NCBI GenBank assembly: GCA_021555105.2
Contig: CP134604.1
Span: 3,138,501 to 3,202,500, forward strand
Direction: 5' to 3'
Length of the DNA stretch: 64,000 nt
Source of the DNA: Thalassospiraceae bacterium LMO-JJ14
GTDB lineage: Bacteria; Pseudomonadota; Alphaproteobacteria; Rhodospirillales; Casp-alpha2
Both the position numbers and the translations under genes were made by a program. Below, in pieces: positions 43,411-52,369 of the stretch. Under the pieces are notes generated by a model that was not told the origin of the DNA, did no database searches, and saw nothing but the letters and a program-made list of their open reading frames with translations. Each line of letters starts with the position of its first letter. Position 1 is the stretch's first letter.

Positions 43411-44517
43411 TCAGTTGACGTCGTGCTTCGGCTTGCCGAACAGCACCCGCGTCACCACCGAGATCGACATCACGATAAACAGGATGCGGACGATGTGGTG
43501 CGTTGAGACGAACGCCGTGTCGATGTGCATGGCGAGGCTGATCAGCGTCATCTCGGCCAGCCCGCCGGGCGCGAAGGAAATCCACAAAGCGTGATAATCG
43601 AGCTGCGTGATCTGGTGCAGGATCGACGCCGCGCCCATGGCCAGGCCCAGCGTCGTCGCCGCGCCGATGATGCCGACACCGACCGGGTTGATGAGCTGGC
43701 GGCGCTCGACGCCGACGAAGCGGCAGCCGACATTGGTGCCGATGACGATCTGCGCCAGGTTCACCAGTTCGCCCGGCGGCTTGGCCGTGGTCAGCCCGAG
43801 AAAATGCACGATGGCGCTGATCAGCATAGGCCCGAGCAGCGCCGCCGCCGGAATGCCCAGCCGCTTCGCCCCCAGATAGCCGACCAGGGCGCACGTCACC
43901 AGCACCGACGCATCGGCCATACCGAGATCGTTGATAGTCCCCATCGGTGACACCGCGGGCGGGGAGTAGCCCTCGAAGATGCGGAAATAGAACGGGATCA
44001 GCAAAACCGTGAACATCACCCGCGTGGCATGGATCAGCGAGATCGAACGGACATCGATGCCGTAGCTTTCGGCGATCAGGATCATCTCGCCGAAGCCGCC
44101 CGGCGTCGCCGCCAGCAGCGCTTCGGGTCTTTTCATCCCGGCAAAACGCTGGAAGCCCCACATCAGGATCGCCGTGACCACGACGACGAAGACCAGCAAA
44201 ACCACGATACTGATGATCCAGCTCGATGCGTGTTCGAGGATTTCCGGCGTGAAGGCGCTGCCCAGCATGACGCCCAACACGGTAATCATGACCGAACGGC
44301 TTTTACCCGGCCCCTTCAGGCGGACCCCGAAAATGGCCAGGCCGGCGGTGAACATCATGGCGCCGATCATCCACGCCAGCGGGAAGCCGATCAGCGAGAA
44401 AATCCAGCCGCCGAACGCGCCCCACAGCAGGGTCGCGACGATAATCGGCGCCTGCTGTTTCCAGCCGCGCTTGTCGGGCTTGTCCGGTCTGTCTTCGGCT
44501 TCTTCGTAGGCACTCAC
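43411..44517 (-). CDS. AbrB-family (Gate-like duplicated) membrane protein
   Basis: 368 residues from the GTG at 44517, which overlaps the nadK stop by four bases; a longer frame to 44856 reads nadK out of frame and is rejected. About ten membrane helices fall in two repeated halves, each with a conserved [13 protein letters not shown] or [14 protein letters not shown] motif. This pattern marks the AbrB/ammonia-monooxygenase-like membrane family (TIGR03082 repeat). Its transport role is not established. Coupled to nadK. Confidence 0.82.
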   Translation of the reverse strand: MSAYEEAEDRPDKPDKRGWKQQAPIIVATLLWGAFGGWIFSLIGFPLAWMIGAMMFTAGLAIFGVRLKGPGKSRSVMITVLGVMLGSAFTPEILEHASSWIISIVVLLVFVVVVTAILMWGFQRFAGMKRPEALLAATPGGFGEMILIAESYGIDVRSISLIHATRVMFTVLLIPFYFRIFEGYSPPAVSPMGTINDLGMADASVLVTCALVGYLGAKRLGIPAAALLGPMLISAIVHFLGLTTAKPPGELVNLAQIVIGTNVGCRFVGVERRQLINPVGVGIIGAATTLGLAMGAASILHQITQLDYHALWISFAPGGLAEMTLISLAMHIDTAFVSTHHIVRILFIVMSISVVTRVLFGKPKHDVN

Positions 44518-45281
44518 GCGCTGAACTGCTCCCGGAGTACCCGTTCCTCGAGGTTGTGTTCGGGATCGAACAGAAGCTTCGGCGCATGATTCGCGACCTG
44601 CGAGATATTCACGCTGACGACGTTGCGGACCTCGTTGAAGTCGGCGGTCGCACTGACCCTGCGGTCGGCGGCATCCAGCACCTCGAAGGTGATCTTGGCC
44701 TTTGACGGCAACAGCGCACCGCGCCAGCGCCGGGGCCGGAAGGCGCTGATCGGCGTCAGCGCCAGCAGGTCGTTGCCGAGCGGAATGATCGGCCCGCTTG
44801 CGGACAGGTTGTAGGCGGTCGATCCCGCCGGGGTCGATACCAGCACGCCGTCGCACATCATTTCGTCGAGCCGGGCGACGCCGTCGACGATGATGCGGAT
44901 CTTCGCCGCCTGACGGGTTTCGCGGATCAGCGAGACCTCGTTCACGGCGAGCGACGCATGCGCCTTGCCGTCGATGTCGATGGCTTCCATTTTCAGGGGA
45001 TGCAGTTCGATCAGCTCGGCCTTTTCGAGCCGTTCGACCAACCCCGCCTCGGCGTATTCGTTCATCAGGAACCCGACCGAACCCCGGTTCATGCCGTAAA
45101 TCGGTATTTCGCGGTCCATCAGATCGTGGATGGTGTGCAGCATCATGCCGTCACCGCCCAGCGCGACGATCACATCGGCGCTGTCGACGGACTCGTTTCC
45201 GTATATCCGCGCAAGCCGCACCCGGGCTTCGGCGGCTTCCGGGGTCGGCGCCACGACAAAGGCAATCCGTTCATACTTCAT
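44514..45281 (-). CDS. nadK: NAD kinase
   Basis: 255 residues. The GGDG motif is in [16 protein letters not shown]; further family parts are [15 protein letters not shown] and the NAD/substrate loop [21 protein letters not shown]. It phosphorylates NAD to NADP using ATP or polyphosphate. The ATG at 45281 is preceded only by weak purines. It is the first gene of a two-gene unit with the AbrB-like membrane protein. Confidence 0.95.
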   Translation of the reverse strand: MKYERIAFVVAPTPEAAEARVRLARIYGNESVDSADVIVALGGDGMMLHTIHDLMDREIPIYGMNRGSVGFLMNEYAEAGLVERLEKAELIELHPLKMEAIDIDGKAHASLAVNEVSLIRETRQAAKIRIIVDGVARLDEMMCDGVLVSTPAGSTAYNLSASGPIIPLGNDLLALTPISAFRPRRWRGALLPSKAKITFEVLDAADRRVSATADFNEVRNVVSVNISQVANHAPKLLFDPEHNLEERVLREQFSA

Positions 45282-45351
45282 AATGACTGTAAGTTAGCGA
45301 CTGGCGCGGCATTGGGAAAGACCCGTCGAGTTTCAAGTTCCGGCCTCGGCA

Positions 45352-45511
45352 AATCTGGATTCCGGCCTGCGCCGGAATGACGATTTTTATGTTTATTCGT
45401 CACCCCGGCGAAGGCCGGGGTCCAGTCATCGGTTGCGCTGGATTCCGGCCTGCGCCGGAATGACATTTTTTATGTTTATTCGTCACCCCGGCGAAGGCCG
45501 GGGTCCAGAAG
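45352..45511. repeat. Two tandem copies of a paired-hairpin repeat beside the GIY-YIG gene
   Basis: Each copy has CTGGATTCCGGCCTGCGCCG, the rest of its hairpin and ATGAC, then a T-rich linker (TTTTTATGTTTATTC), then GTCACCCCGGCGAAGGCCGG and GGTCCAG. The copies are 45354-45425 and 45438-45508. A third copy lies on the other side of the GIY-YIG gene at 45850-45924. Confidence 0.85.
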
Positions 45512-45523
45512 CACCGGTAGTAT

Positions 45524-45820
45524 CTAAGGCCGGCAAATATCATCCCATAAATCGCGCCACGTCGGATTCATCTCTTCGATCAGCCGCAGTTTCCACGCAC
45601 GCTTCCACTCTTTGAGCGCTTTTTCGCGCTGGATCGCGTTTGCAATATCGTCAAACGTCTCGAAGTAAACGAGTGTTTTGCAGCCATACCTTTTCGAAAA
45701 ACCGTCAACGACGCCTGCACGGTGTTCCCACACACGCCGAACGAGGTCTGACGTGACCCCAATATAAAGCGTCCCGTTTCGGCGGCTCGCGAGGATGTAT
45801 AGATAGCCTTGCCTGTTCAT
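45524..45820 (-). CDS. GIY-YIG nuclease family protein
   Basis: 98 residues from the ATG at 45820; a longer frame to 45880 would only translate the neighbouring repeat. It starts GYLYILASRRNGTLYIGVTS, which contains both the GxxYILxS and LYIG parts of the GIY-YIG motif, and continues with RRVWEHR (catalytic Arg) and GCKTLVYFETF, then the conserved Glu in AIQREKALKEWKR. It resembles the small stand-alone UPF0213-like endonucleases. Near-identical palindromic repeats flank it on both sides. Confidence 0.88.
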   Translation of the reverse strand: MNRQGYLYILASRRNGTLYIGVTSDLVRRVWEHRAGVVDGFSKRYGCKTLVYFETFDDIANAIQREKALKEWKRAWKLRLIEEMNPTWRDLWDDICRP

Positions 45821-45849
45821 GCTTCGTGTTATGGAAGACCCAGACGGAT

Positions 45850-45924
45850 TTCTGGATTCCGGCCTGCGCCGGAATGACAATTTTTATGTTTAGTCGTCAC
45901 CCCGGCGAAAGCCGGGGTCCAGAA
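45850..45924. repeat. Third copy of the paired-hairpin repeat, upstream of the GIY-YIG gene
   Basis: It matches 45438-45517 almost base for base, including the linker TTTTTATGTTTA and the outer word CAGAAGCACCGG, with only a few changes. With the copies at 45352-45511 it brackets the nuclease gene as a direct repeat. Confidence 0.85.
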
Positions 45925-45935
45925 GCACCGGGGTA

Positions 45936-46922
45936 TTAGGGCTTTTCCAGTTCCGGGATCAGGGCGCGGCGCTCGACGAAGCGGAATACCGTGGTGTCGG
46001 TGCCCTGCAAAATCACCAGTTCGATATTCGCGACCACGGTTTCCACAAGGCCGGTATCGATGTCGATCAGCGCATAGCCGTCGATCAGGGCGCGCATCGG
46101 CGGTGCCATCTCGGCGCGGTCCAGCTTGACCGTCAGAAAGCGGCGCGCGTCGATTTCCGACAGCCCGACCACCATGCCCTCGACCCGCAGCGGGATCGGT
46201 CCCGCGTCGCGGAACAGATCGCCGAGATCGCGCCGGAGAACGGTCATCCGCGAGCCCGTATGAAGCCCGCCCGCCCCCATATCCAGCACCAGCCCAAGCA
46301 TCGGCTGCAACGCTTCCAGCAGGTCGATGCGGGCGTCCTTTTCGCGCTTCATCTGCGTCCTGCCGTCACTGTCGTCGGGACCGGCACGGGTCTGCAGGCG
46401 CTTGAACGGCGGCACCCGCCCGGTATCGATCAGCCCGGTGCCGAGCAGCGCGAACTGGGCGCGGTGCGCCTTCGTGTCGAGGCCCGGCAGATGCAGGGCG
46501 ATCCGGCGAAAACGGCCGTCGGGCGTGATATCTGCAACGATTTTGCCGGCGTCTTTACGCGCGACGGTTTTCGGGCCGAAGGTAAAGCTGGTGGCGTCAC
46601 GCGTCAGCGTCATCACCGGGCCGTCCTTGCCCGCCGTCACCTCGACGCTGCCCTGCGCATTGAGCCGGTATAGACCCGGCGCCTTTTCCGGCCCCCAGAC
46701 GATGTCGGTGACGAAGCGGCGCACGGGCGACGGCTTGTAACGGATGGCGACGTTGACTGGCGGCTTCAGGGCTTCGATGCGGTCCGGGTAATTCAGCAAG
46801 ATGATCTCGTCGGGCAGCGATTGCGCTTGCCCTGCGAGCGGCAGCATCAACCCCGCCACAAGCAATATCGGAGTGAGCCGGCGGCGCACCGGGCTAGGGC
46901 CTCGGTTGCGGCGGCTGAGCAC
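45936..46922 (-). CDS. Exported hypothetical protein
   Basis: 328 residues from a GTG at 46922, overlapping the DUF4126 gene by 29 bases. A signal peptide (LTPILLVAGLMLPLAGQAQS) is cleaved near residue 34. The mature part is a mix of beta strands and charged helices with no Cys or recognised motif. No family was recognised. It is the last gene of a co-directional run with DUF4126 and TauE-like genes, so it may serve with those membrane proteins. Confidence 0.6.
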   Translation of the reverse strand: MLSRRNRGPSPVRRRLTPILLVAGLMLPLAGQAQSLPDEIILLNYPDRIEALKPPVNVAIRYKPSPVRRFVTDIVWGPEKAPGLYRLNAQGSVEVTAGKDGPVMTLTRDATSFTFGPKTVARKDAGKIVADITPDGRFRRIALHLPGLDTKAHRAQFALLGTGLIDTGRVPPFKRLQTRAGPDDSDGRTQMKREKDARIDLLEALQPMLGLVLDMGAGGLHTGSRMTVLRRDLGDLFRDAGPIPLRVEGMVVGLSEIDARRFLTVKLDRAEMAPPMRALIDGYALIDIDTGLVETVVANIELVILQGTDTTVFRFVERRALIPELEKP

Positions 46923-47595
46923 CGGAAGACGGCGTGTCCGGCGGCCCCTTGAAGCTTGCCGCGAGGCCGCTGCCCGGTTCCTTGCCTGGCGCGCGGAAGC
47001 CCTGGATACGCTGCCAGATGGCCCTGAGACCGCGCAACAACTTCGGCAGAAGCCAGATCAGCAGCAGCGCGAACAACGCCATCCAGATCAGGAATACCAC
47101 CGGCTTGAACAGCGCCAGCAGCAGGCCGACGATGACGATGACATCCTCGAAGATCGACGCGAACCAGTTCGAGAACGGCTCCGGCGAGGTATTGATCAGC
47201 GCCCGGCTGCCGGTCTTGGCGGCGTGCGAACCGGCGCTGACGACACCGCCCAGCACCAACGCCGCAGCCGCCTGCCACGGCTCGGCGACGCCCGATACGC
47301 TGCCCATCGCCAAAAGCGCGCCGGCGGGAATGCGGATGAAGGTATGCAGCGCATCGTTGAGGCTGTCGATGCCGGGGATCTTGTCGGCGAAGAATTCCAG
47401 CCCGTACAGCAGCGCCGCCGTGGCGATTACCGGCGGGCTCGCCAGCACTTCAAGATCGGGCGGCAGATCGACGGCGCCGGTCATGCCCAGCCCGCCGATC
47501 ATCAGCGCCGCCAGATAAAGATTGATGCCGCTGGCCCATGCCGCACCCAGCGCCAAGGCCAGCGCGCCCATCACGTCCGGGCCCAACCCGTCCAT
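46894..47595 (-). CDS. DUF4126 membrane protein
   Basis: 233 residues from the ATG at 47595, one base after the TauE-like stop; a GTG at 47607 is an alternative. About five membrane helices. Characteristic parts are LALGAAWASGINLYLAALMI, LYGLEFFADKIPGIDSLNDA and the phosphate-binding-like GGVVSAGSHAAKTGSRALIN. The cytoplasmic tail is Pro/Gly-rich. Function unknown; the family is widespread next to other small membrane genes. Confidence 0.8.
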   Translation of the reverse strand: MDGLGPDVMGALALALGAAWASGINLYLAALMIGGLGMTGAVDLPPDLEVLASPPVIATAALLYGLEFFADKIPGIDSLNDALHTFIRIPAGALLAMGSVSGVAEPWQAAAALVLGGVVSAGSHAAKTGSRALINTSPEPFSNWFASIFEDVIVIVGLLLALFKPVVFLIWMALFALLLIWLLPKLLRGLRAIWQRIQGFRAPGKEPGSGLAASFKGPPDTPSSGAQPPQPRP

Positions 47596-47596
47596 G

Positions 47597-48361
47597 CTAA
47601 AAGACACCGCCCGAGGTCGCCGTCAGGGCATTGGCGGCGATATAGAAACCGAGCACCAGAAGCGCGAAAAAGAACACCCGGCGGAACAGGTCTTCGGGTA
47701 TGTGCTTGCGGATCTGCTGGCCGACAACCATGCCGATCACCGCCGGCAGCACACCCGACGCCGACATCAGGCCGAAATCCGTCGACAGCAGATCGTTGGC
47801 GCCGAGCGCCACCCCCAGCGCCAGTGTCGAGGCGGTAAACAGCATGCCCATCGCCTGCACCAGCATGTCGCGCGGCAAGCCGATGGCCTGCAGGAACATC
47901 ACGCCGGGGACCACGAACGAGCCGGTCATCCCGGTCAGCACGCCGTTGACGGCGCCGAGCACGGTGCCGGTCAGGATTTCCTGCGACGGGCGGACCGTCA
48001 GCTGGATGCCGCCGAGGCCGAGGCTGGCATAGGCGATGATCAGCAGCCCCAGCAGTGCCGACAGCATGTTCAGATCGACCCGCGTCAGGAACGCCGCGCC
48101 GACGCCGACACTCGCCGTCGCCAGAAACAGGAACGGCCACAGGCGGCGGACGATGACCCCGGCATTGCCGCCGACACCGGCCTGCCACAGATTGGTGACG
48201 AACGACGGGATCAGCAACAGCGCCATCGCCGTCGTGAGATCGAAGGCAACGGTCAGCAGCGCCAGACTTATGGTCGGCAGCCCGAGGCCGATGACCCCCT
48301 TGATCGTACCGGCGAGCATGAACGTCGCGAAAATGATGGCGAGTGTAATCGGATCAAGCAT
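47597..48361 (-). CDS. TauE/SafE-family membrane transporter
   Basis: 254 residues with seven or eight membrane helices. It begins ITLAIIFATFMLAGTIKGVI, the first half of the duplicated TauE motif, and repeats it as EILTGTVLGAVNGVLTGMTG with a Gly-rich ending. Family members export sulfite, sulfoacetate or related organic sulfur anions; here no sulfonate gene is near, so the substrate is open. First of three co-directional genes. Confidence 0.85.
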   Translation of the reverse strand: MLDPITLAIIFATFMLAGTIKGVIGLGLPTISLALLTVAFDLTTAMALLLIPSFVTNLWQAGVGGNAGVIVRRLWPFLFLATASVGVGAAFLTRVDLNMLSALLGLLIIAYASLGLGGIQLTVRPSQEILTGTVLGAVNGVLTGMTGSFVVPGVMFLQAIGLPRDMLVQAMGMLFTASTLALGVALGANDLLSTDFGLMSASGVLPAVIGMVVGQQIRKHIPEDLFRRVFFFALLVLGFYIAANALTATSGGVF

Positions 48362-48411
48362 GAATGGATGCTAAAACACTTACGCCGGGGATGAAACCAA
48401 TCTGACGTCTT

Positions 48412-48470
48412 TGCACCCTTCCCTCTCCCCGGGGAGAGGGAAGGGTGCATGCGCGCCGGGAGAGGGACCT
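48412..48470. repeat. 38-bp perfect palindrome and following CCCTCTCC-type repeat
   Basis: TGCACCCTTCCCTCTCCCC is followed without any gap by its exact reverse complement (48412-48449), then by GGGAGAGGGACC. It can form a cruciform or a very stable RNA stem. It lies downstream of the minus-strand HD-domain gene (ends 48478) and upstream of the TauE-like gene. Confidence 0.85.
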
Positions 48471-48477
48471 TGCAGGC

Positions 48478-49050
48478 TTAGTGAATCAGTTTTTCGAGGA
48501 TCGGGCGCCAGTGTTCGAGCGGACGTGTTTCCAGACCGGCCACCTTGGCCTTGTCGTCCCAGCGGCGGATCTGCACCGCGTCTTCGCTGTAGGGCGTGGC
48601 ACGGAATTCGGCCATTTCCGCGTCGCTCATCAGACCGCCCTGCAACTTCATGGTCGTGACGGAGCCTTCGGACAACGTCCCGTAATAGTCGGGATCGACG
48701 CTGCAGAGATAACGCTTGGCGGCAACGTGCAGCCGGATACCGGCCAGAACGCGTTCGGAAAAATGGTCCTGCAGCATTTCCGCCCCGGCGTCGTGATGAC
48801 CGCGCCCGCCACTGACCTTACCCATGTGATCGGGCACCAGGGTGTCGGAAATCTCGTCCTGGCGCACCGCGACGCGGCCGATGTCGTGCAACAGCGCGGC
48901 GCAGATCAGTTCCGGGTCGCCGCTCATCGCGTCGGCCAGCTCGGCGATCTGCAACGCATGCTCCAGCTCGGTGATCGGTTCCGCGCCGTACTGCACGGCA
49001 CCCGCGCCCTCGAGCGCATCGAACAGGGTATCGACGGTAACTTTGCTCAT
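48478..49050 (-). CDS. HD-domain diiron oxygenase-like protein (PhnZ/TmpB family)
   Basis: 190 residues from the ATG at 49050, two bases after the upstream gene. The N-terminal YGAEPITELEHAL (Tyr21, Glu24, His31), the HD pair in LLHDIGR (His55, Asp56), GHHDAGAEML and IRLHVAAKRYLCSVDPDY (His108) match the order of PhnZ. PhnZ cleaves hydroxylated 2-aminoethylphosphonate. The residue three after HD is Arg, where PhnZ, as I recall it, has His. The usual dioxygenase partner PhnY/TmpA is not here; an AllA-like gene precedes it instead. Confidence 0.78.
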   Translation of the reverse strand: MSKVTVDTLFDALEGAGAVQYGAEPITELEHALQIAELADAMSGDPELICAALLHDIGRVAVRQDEISDTLVPDHMGKVSGGRGHHDAGAEMLQDHFSERVLAGIRLHVAAKRYLCSVDPDYYGTLSEGSVTTMKLQGGLMSDAEMAEFRATPYSEDAVQIRRWDDKAKVAGLETRPLEHWRPILEKLIH

Positions 49051-49052
49051 TT

Positions 49053-49724
49053 TCAGTTCTCCAGTATCAGCGGCACGCGCAGATAGGCGCCGAACTCGCC
49101 CGGAAAATCGACGCTGACGCGGGCATGCACCCGGCCCTGGCGGTCGAAGAACGTGGTCCGTTTCAGCGACGGCAGCATGGTTTCGTGCCAGACGTCGGGA
49201 TGGATATACAGCCCCTGCGTGCCGTCGAACCAGAACGCGGTGAAGCTCTCTGGTTTGACGTCGTCGCCCGGCGGCGCCAACGGCACGACGAACGGCGCCT
49301 TGTCCTGGGGGAAAAACAGTTGCCCGCCGTCGGGATGATAATTGGCATGAAACAGCAGCGCCGCTTCGCGCCCGTCGTCGTCTTCGGCGATCGTCCTGGC
49401 GACGTCGGGATCGAAGGCTTCCGGGAAACGCGCATCGCAGGCCAGAATATACTCGTCGTTGACGGCATTGTTGCGGCCCCGAAGCAGATTGTTTTCCCAC
49501 CAGAACTCGAACAGGCCTTCGGTGGTGCCTGCCTCGTCGCCGGTGTCGCTGTCGACCGGACGCCAGCCCTGGGCCGGCCAGCGGACGATCTCGACCGCAA
49601 CCTCGTCGGGGTGCGAAATCAGCACACCCAGCCCCTCAAGGCTTTGCGGCGTGGCGCGCACCAGTGGAATGCCGACCTGCGCCAGATCCTTGCTGCCGGT
49701 GGCTTTCTTTACGCTCGCATCCAT
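49053..49724 (-). CDS. Ureidoglycolate lyase (AllA)-like cupin protein
   Basis: 223 residues. The central region resembles AllA: SFTAFWFDGTQGLYIHPDVW followed by HE matches the family's GVYIAPGVWHH pattern with the metal-binding His, and an upstream HANYHPDGGQLFFPQ matches its H-x(5)-E/Q-like region. AllA releases glyoxylate from ureidoglycolate. No allantoin genes are near, and the coupling to a PhnZ-like gene suggests a different small substrate. It is divergent from a LysR gene. Confidence 0.68.
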   Translation of the reverse strand: MDASVKKATGSKDLAQVGIPLVRATPQSLEGLGVLISHPDEVAVEIVRWPAQGWRPVDSDTGDEAGTTEGLFEFWWENNLLRGRNNAVNDEYILACDARFPEAFDPDVARTIAEDDDGREAALLFHANYHPDGGQLFFPQDKAPFVVPLAPPGDDVKPESFTAFWFDGTQGLYIHPDVWHETMLPSLKRTTFFDRQGRVHARVSVDFPGEFGAYLRVPLILEN

Positions 49725-49796
49725 GCCGTTTCCTTTGCCTGCAGTGTTTCAACTGGCGGCATTGTCGGGGCATTCGCATTTTCAATCAAATTAATA

Positions 49797-49819
49797 TTAT
49801 TAGTCATAACTTGTAATAA
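49797..49819. promoter_or_regulatory. Candidate LysR operator between the AllA-like and LysR genes
   Basis: TTATTA-N11-TAATAA, a dyad of the T-N11-A kind in an AT-rich spacer, 26 bases before the LysR start and 73 bases from the AllA-like start. It may be the binding site of the divergent LysR regulator for both promoters. Confidence 0.5.
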
Positions 49820-49844
49820 AACTTATATCTTGGTAAACCCCGGT

Positions 49845-50717
49845 ATGCGCCACATCCAGCTCCGCGCCTTTCACACCGTCGCCCGCGAACACAGCTTCAG
49901 CCGGGCCGCCGAGGCATTGAGCGTGACCCAGCCCGCCGTCACCCTGCATGTGCAGGCGCTTGAGGAAACCTATGGCCTGAGCCTGTTCAACCGCACCCGG
50001 GGCGGCGTCACCCTGACCGGCGAGGGCGCGCACCTGTTCGAACTGACGACGCGGATGTTCGCCGAGGAAGCGGACATCGCCGAGTATCTGGGCGGTATGT
50101 CGGCACTGCGTCACGGGCATCTGAACATCGCCGCCGACGGGCCGCACGTGGCGCTCGATCTGGTCGCCGAATACCGTACCCGCCATCCCGGGATCGATGT
50201 CCGCATGACGCTCGGCAATGCCAACGAAACCCTCGACGACGTCATGAATCAGCGCGTCGATGCCGGGGTCCTCGCCAACCCGCCCGACGACGCGCGGCTG
50301 CACGTCATCAATGTCCTGCGCCAGAGCATGGTCTGCATCGTCGCCGCCACGCATCCATGGGCGGCGCGCGACGACATCGCGCTTGCCGATCTCGCCGGTG
50401 AACCGGTGATCCTGCGCGAACGCGGATCCAACACCCGCAGCATTCTCGAAGCGGCCCTGAAGAAACGTAAAATAGACATCGTCCCGGTGATGGAACTGGG
50501 CAGCCGCGAAGCGGTGCGCGAAGCGGCGGCGCACGGTCTCGGTTTCGGCTTCATGCAGGAACGCGAAGCCGCCGGGGATGCCCGCGTCGTCGCCCTGCCG
50601 ATCCGCGATCTGCAAGGCACCAACCTTGTCACGCTGGTGTGCCTGAAACGTCATGCCAAACGGCGCACCATCGAGGCCCTGATCGCCGTCGCCCGATCCC
50701 TGTCGAAACTCGGCTGA
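49845..50717 (+). CDS. LysR-family transcriptional regulator (divergent to the AllA/PhnZ-like pair)
   Basis: 290 residues. The N-terminal winged helix-turn-helix is AFHTVAREHSFSRAAEALSV, TQPAVTLHVQALE, followed by the LysR substrate-binding domain (LNIAADGPHVALDLVAEYRT and REAVREAAAHGLGFGFMQE). The ATG at 49845 lies 120 bases from the divergent operon, with the dyad described between. It probably controls that operon in response to its substrate. Confidence 0.9.
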   Translation: MRHIQLRAFHTVAREHSFSRAAEALSVTQPAVTLHVQALEETYGLSLFNRTRGGVTLTGEGAHLFELTTRMFAEEADIAEYLGGMSALRHGHLNIAADGPHVALDLVAEYRTRHPGIDVRMTLGNANETLDDVMNQRVDAGVLANPPDDARLHVINVLRQSMVCIVAATHPWAARDDIALADLAGEPVILRERGSNTRSILEAALKKRKIDIVPVMELGSREAVREAAAHGLGFGFMQEREAAGDARVVALPIRDLQGTNLVTLVCLKRHAKRRTIEALIAVARSLSKLG

Positions 50718-50729
50718 CGGTTTCAGCAC

Positions 50730-51752
50730 TTAAATCAGGTCGACACGCCGTCCTTCGGCATCGGAACGATAGACCGCCTCGACAATCCTGAGATTGGCCA
50801 GATACGCCGAAGCCGTATTCACCGGCATTTCGCCAGTTTCGAGCGCACCCAGCACATGACGGTTCAGCCGGTAAACGCAGTCCCCGGCGTAGCCGTTGTC
50901 GGTCCAGTCATATGTCATGCGCTGCTCGTCATTCTCGCCGAATGCGCGGCGGAACAGATCGCCGTCGCCATCGAGGCGCAGCACCCCGTCGGACCCTTCG
51001 ATCAGCATCTCGCCCATCACCAGCCGGCGGTTTGTCGCCGCATGATCGACGAGCCGGTTGCCGTCGATCAGGGCGCGCCGACCGTCTTCGAAGTGAAGCA
51101 CGATAATGCCCGCATCCTCGCCCTTGATGGCCGGATTGAGCTTCCGGAGATCGGCGCTGACGCTGCGCACCTCGCCGAACAGAAAGCGAAACACATCGAT
51201 CAGGTGGACCAGCGTTTCGTGTACCAGAAGCCTTGGCATGTCCTGAAAATACGGCTGGCGCGCCAGATACGCATCCGCCCCCTGACCGTCGCCGGGTCGC
51301 AGCCGGAACGTGCCCTGATAGACATCCCCCAGCGCCCCCGCACCGAGCAGGCGGGCGGTCTCGCCATACCATGGCTGAAAGCGGAAATTCTCGTGCACGA
51401 TCACCTGAACGCCGCTGTCCGCCGCCAGGGTGGCGGCCTTTGCCGCGACTTCGAGGCCGCCGCAGAACGGCTTCTGGCAGATCGCCGGGATACCACGTTC
51501 GACGCATGCCGTGACGAATGCCAGATGCGTCGGCGGTGGCGTGACGATATCCACCAGATCGGGGCGCACGTCATCGAGCATGGCGGCAAAATCGTCATAC
51601 ACGCGGCAGTCCGGAAAACGTCCGGCGATTTCCTGCGCCGCGTCCAGGTCCAGCGAACAGATGCCCGCCACCTCGACCTCCAGACGCGACCACGCCTCGT
51701 AATGGAACTGGCTGAAAAAACCGCTGCCGGCGACACACAGGCGCAGGGTCAT
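50730..51752 (-). CDS. Gfo/Idh/MocA-family NAD(P)-dependent oxidoreductase
   Basis: 340 residues from the ATG at 51752, which overlaps the next upstream gene by four bases; a longer frame reaching 52325 is rejected. The N-terminal nucleotide-binding fold is LCVAGSGFFSQFHYEAWSR, with the catalytic-type Lys in AICQKPFCGG. HENFRFQPWYGET follows, and LLVHETLVHLIDVFRFLFGE carries the usual His. Members act on sugars or inositols. Substrate unknown. Confidence 0.85.
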   Translation of the reverse strand: MTLRLCVAGSGFFSQFHYEAWSRLEVEVAGICSLDLDAAQEIAGRFPDCRVYDDFAAMLDDVRPDLVDIVTPPPTHLAFVTACVERGIPAICQKPFCGGLEVAAKAATLAADSGVQVIVHENFRFQPWYGETARLLGAGALGDVYQGTFRLRPGDGQGADAYLARQPYFQDMPRLLVHETLVHLIDVFRFLFGEVRSVSADLRKLNPAIKGEDAGIIVLHFEDGRRALIDGNRLVDHAATNRRLVMGEMLIEGSDGVLRLDGDGDLFRRAFGENDEQRMTYDWTDNGYAGDCVYRLNRHVLGALETGEMPVNTASAYLANLRIVEAVYRSDAEGRRVDLI

Positions 51753-52369
51753 AACGCGCCCGCCCTCGCCAGTTGCCGGTCCTGCCAGCGCTGCAAAAGA
51801 AGCTGCGCGGCGACGGCGCCGATCAGCGCCATGAACATGTCCGATTGCGTGTCCCAGGGATCGCCCTGCGTGCCGAGGAACGCTTCCGCATCCTGATCCA
51901 TGATCACTGCCGCCCACCACTCGATCATCTCGTAGAACGCACTGAAGGCGAGCGGCACGGAGCACGCCAGCACGAACAGCATCTTGCCGGGCCGCAGCGG
52001 CGTCTTGCGCAGCAGGATTTCGCGGGTCAGCAGCGCCGGCACGAAGCCCTGCGCCAGATGACCGATGCGGTCGTAGGGATTGCGCGCGAAACCGAACACG
52101 TCCTGCAGCCAGAACCCGGCCGGCACGTGGGCATAGGTGTAATGCCCGCCCATGATCAGAATCAGCCCGTGCGCGAAGGCGCACCACAGCAAAAGCCGGC
52201 TCAGCGGAAAGCGCGTCCGCGCGGCCCAGATCAGCGGCGCCGCGATCAGCACCGGCAGGACCTCCATGAACCAGGTCAGCGGGTCCTTGGGGTTGATCGC
52301 GGAAAGCACCAGTGCCGCCGCCCACAGCGCCATGATGACGGTTTCGTCTGCTCTTGCCCGCATCAACAT
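51749..52369 (-). CDS. DUF2238 (YjdF-like) membrane protein
   Basis: 206 residues from the ATG at 52369, with GGAGA five bases upstream; a GTG at 52399 is less supported. About six membrane helices. The family's charged motifs HYTYAHVPAGFWLQD, RNPYDRIGHLAQGFVPALL, FYEMIEWWAAV and DPWDTQSDMFMALIGA are all present. Function unknown. Coupled by a four-base overlap to the oxidoreductase gene. Confidence 0.85.
   Translation of the reverse strand: MLMRARADETVIMALWAAALVLSAINPKDPLTWFMEVLPVLIAAPLIWAARTRFPLSRLLLWCAFAHGLILIMGGHYTYAHVPAGFWLQDVFGFARNPYDRIGHLAQGFVPALLTREILLRKTPLRPGKMLFVLACSVPLAFSAFYEMIEWWAAVIMDQDAEAFLGTQGDPWDTQSDMFMALIGAVAAQLLLQRWQDRQLARAGAL

Noticed and set aside
43235-44161. A 308-codon minus-strand frame overlapping pyrD and the AbrB-like gene
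   Set aside because: Out of frame with both recognised proteins; Arg/Gly-rich shadow.
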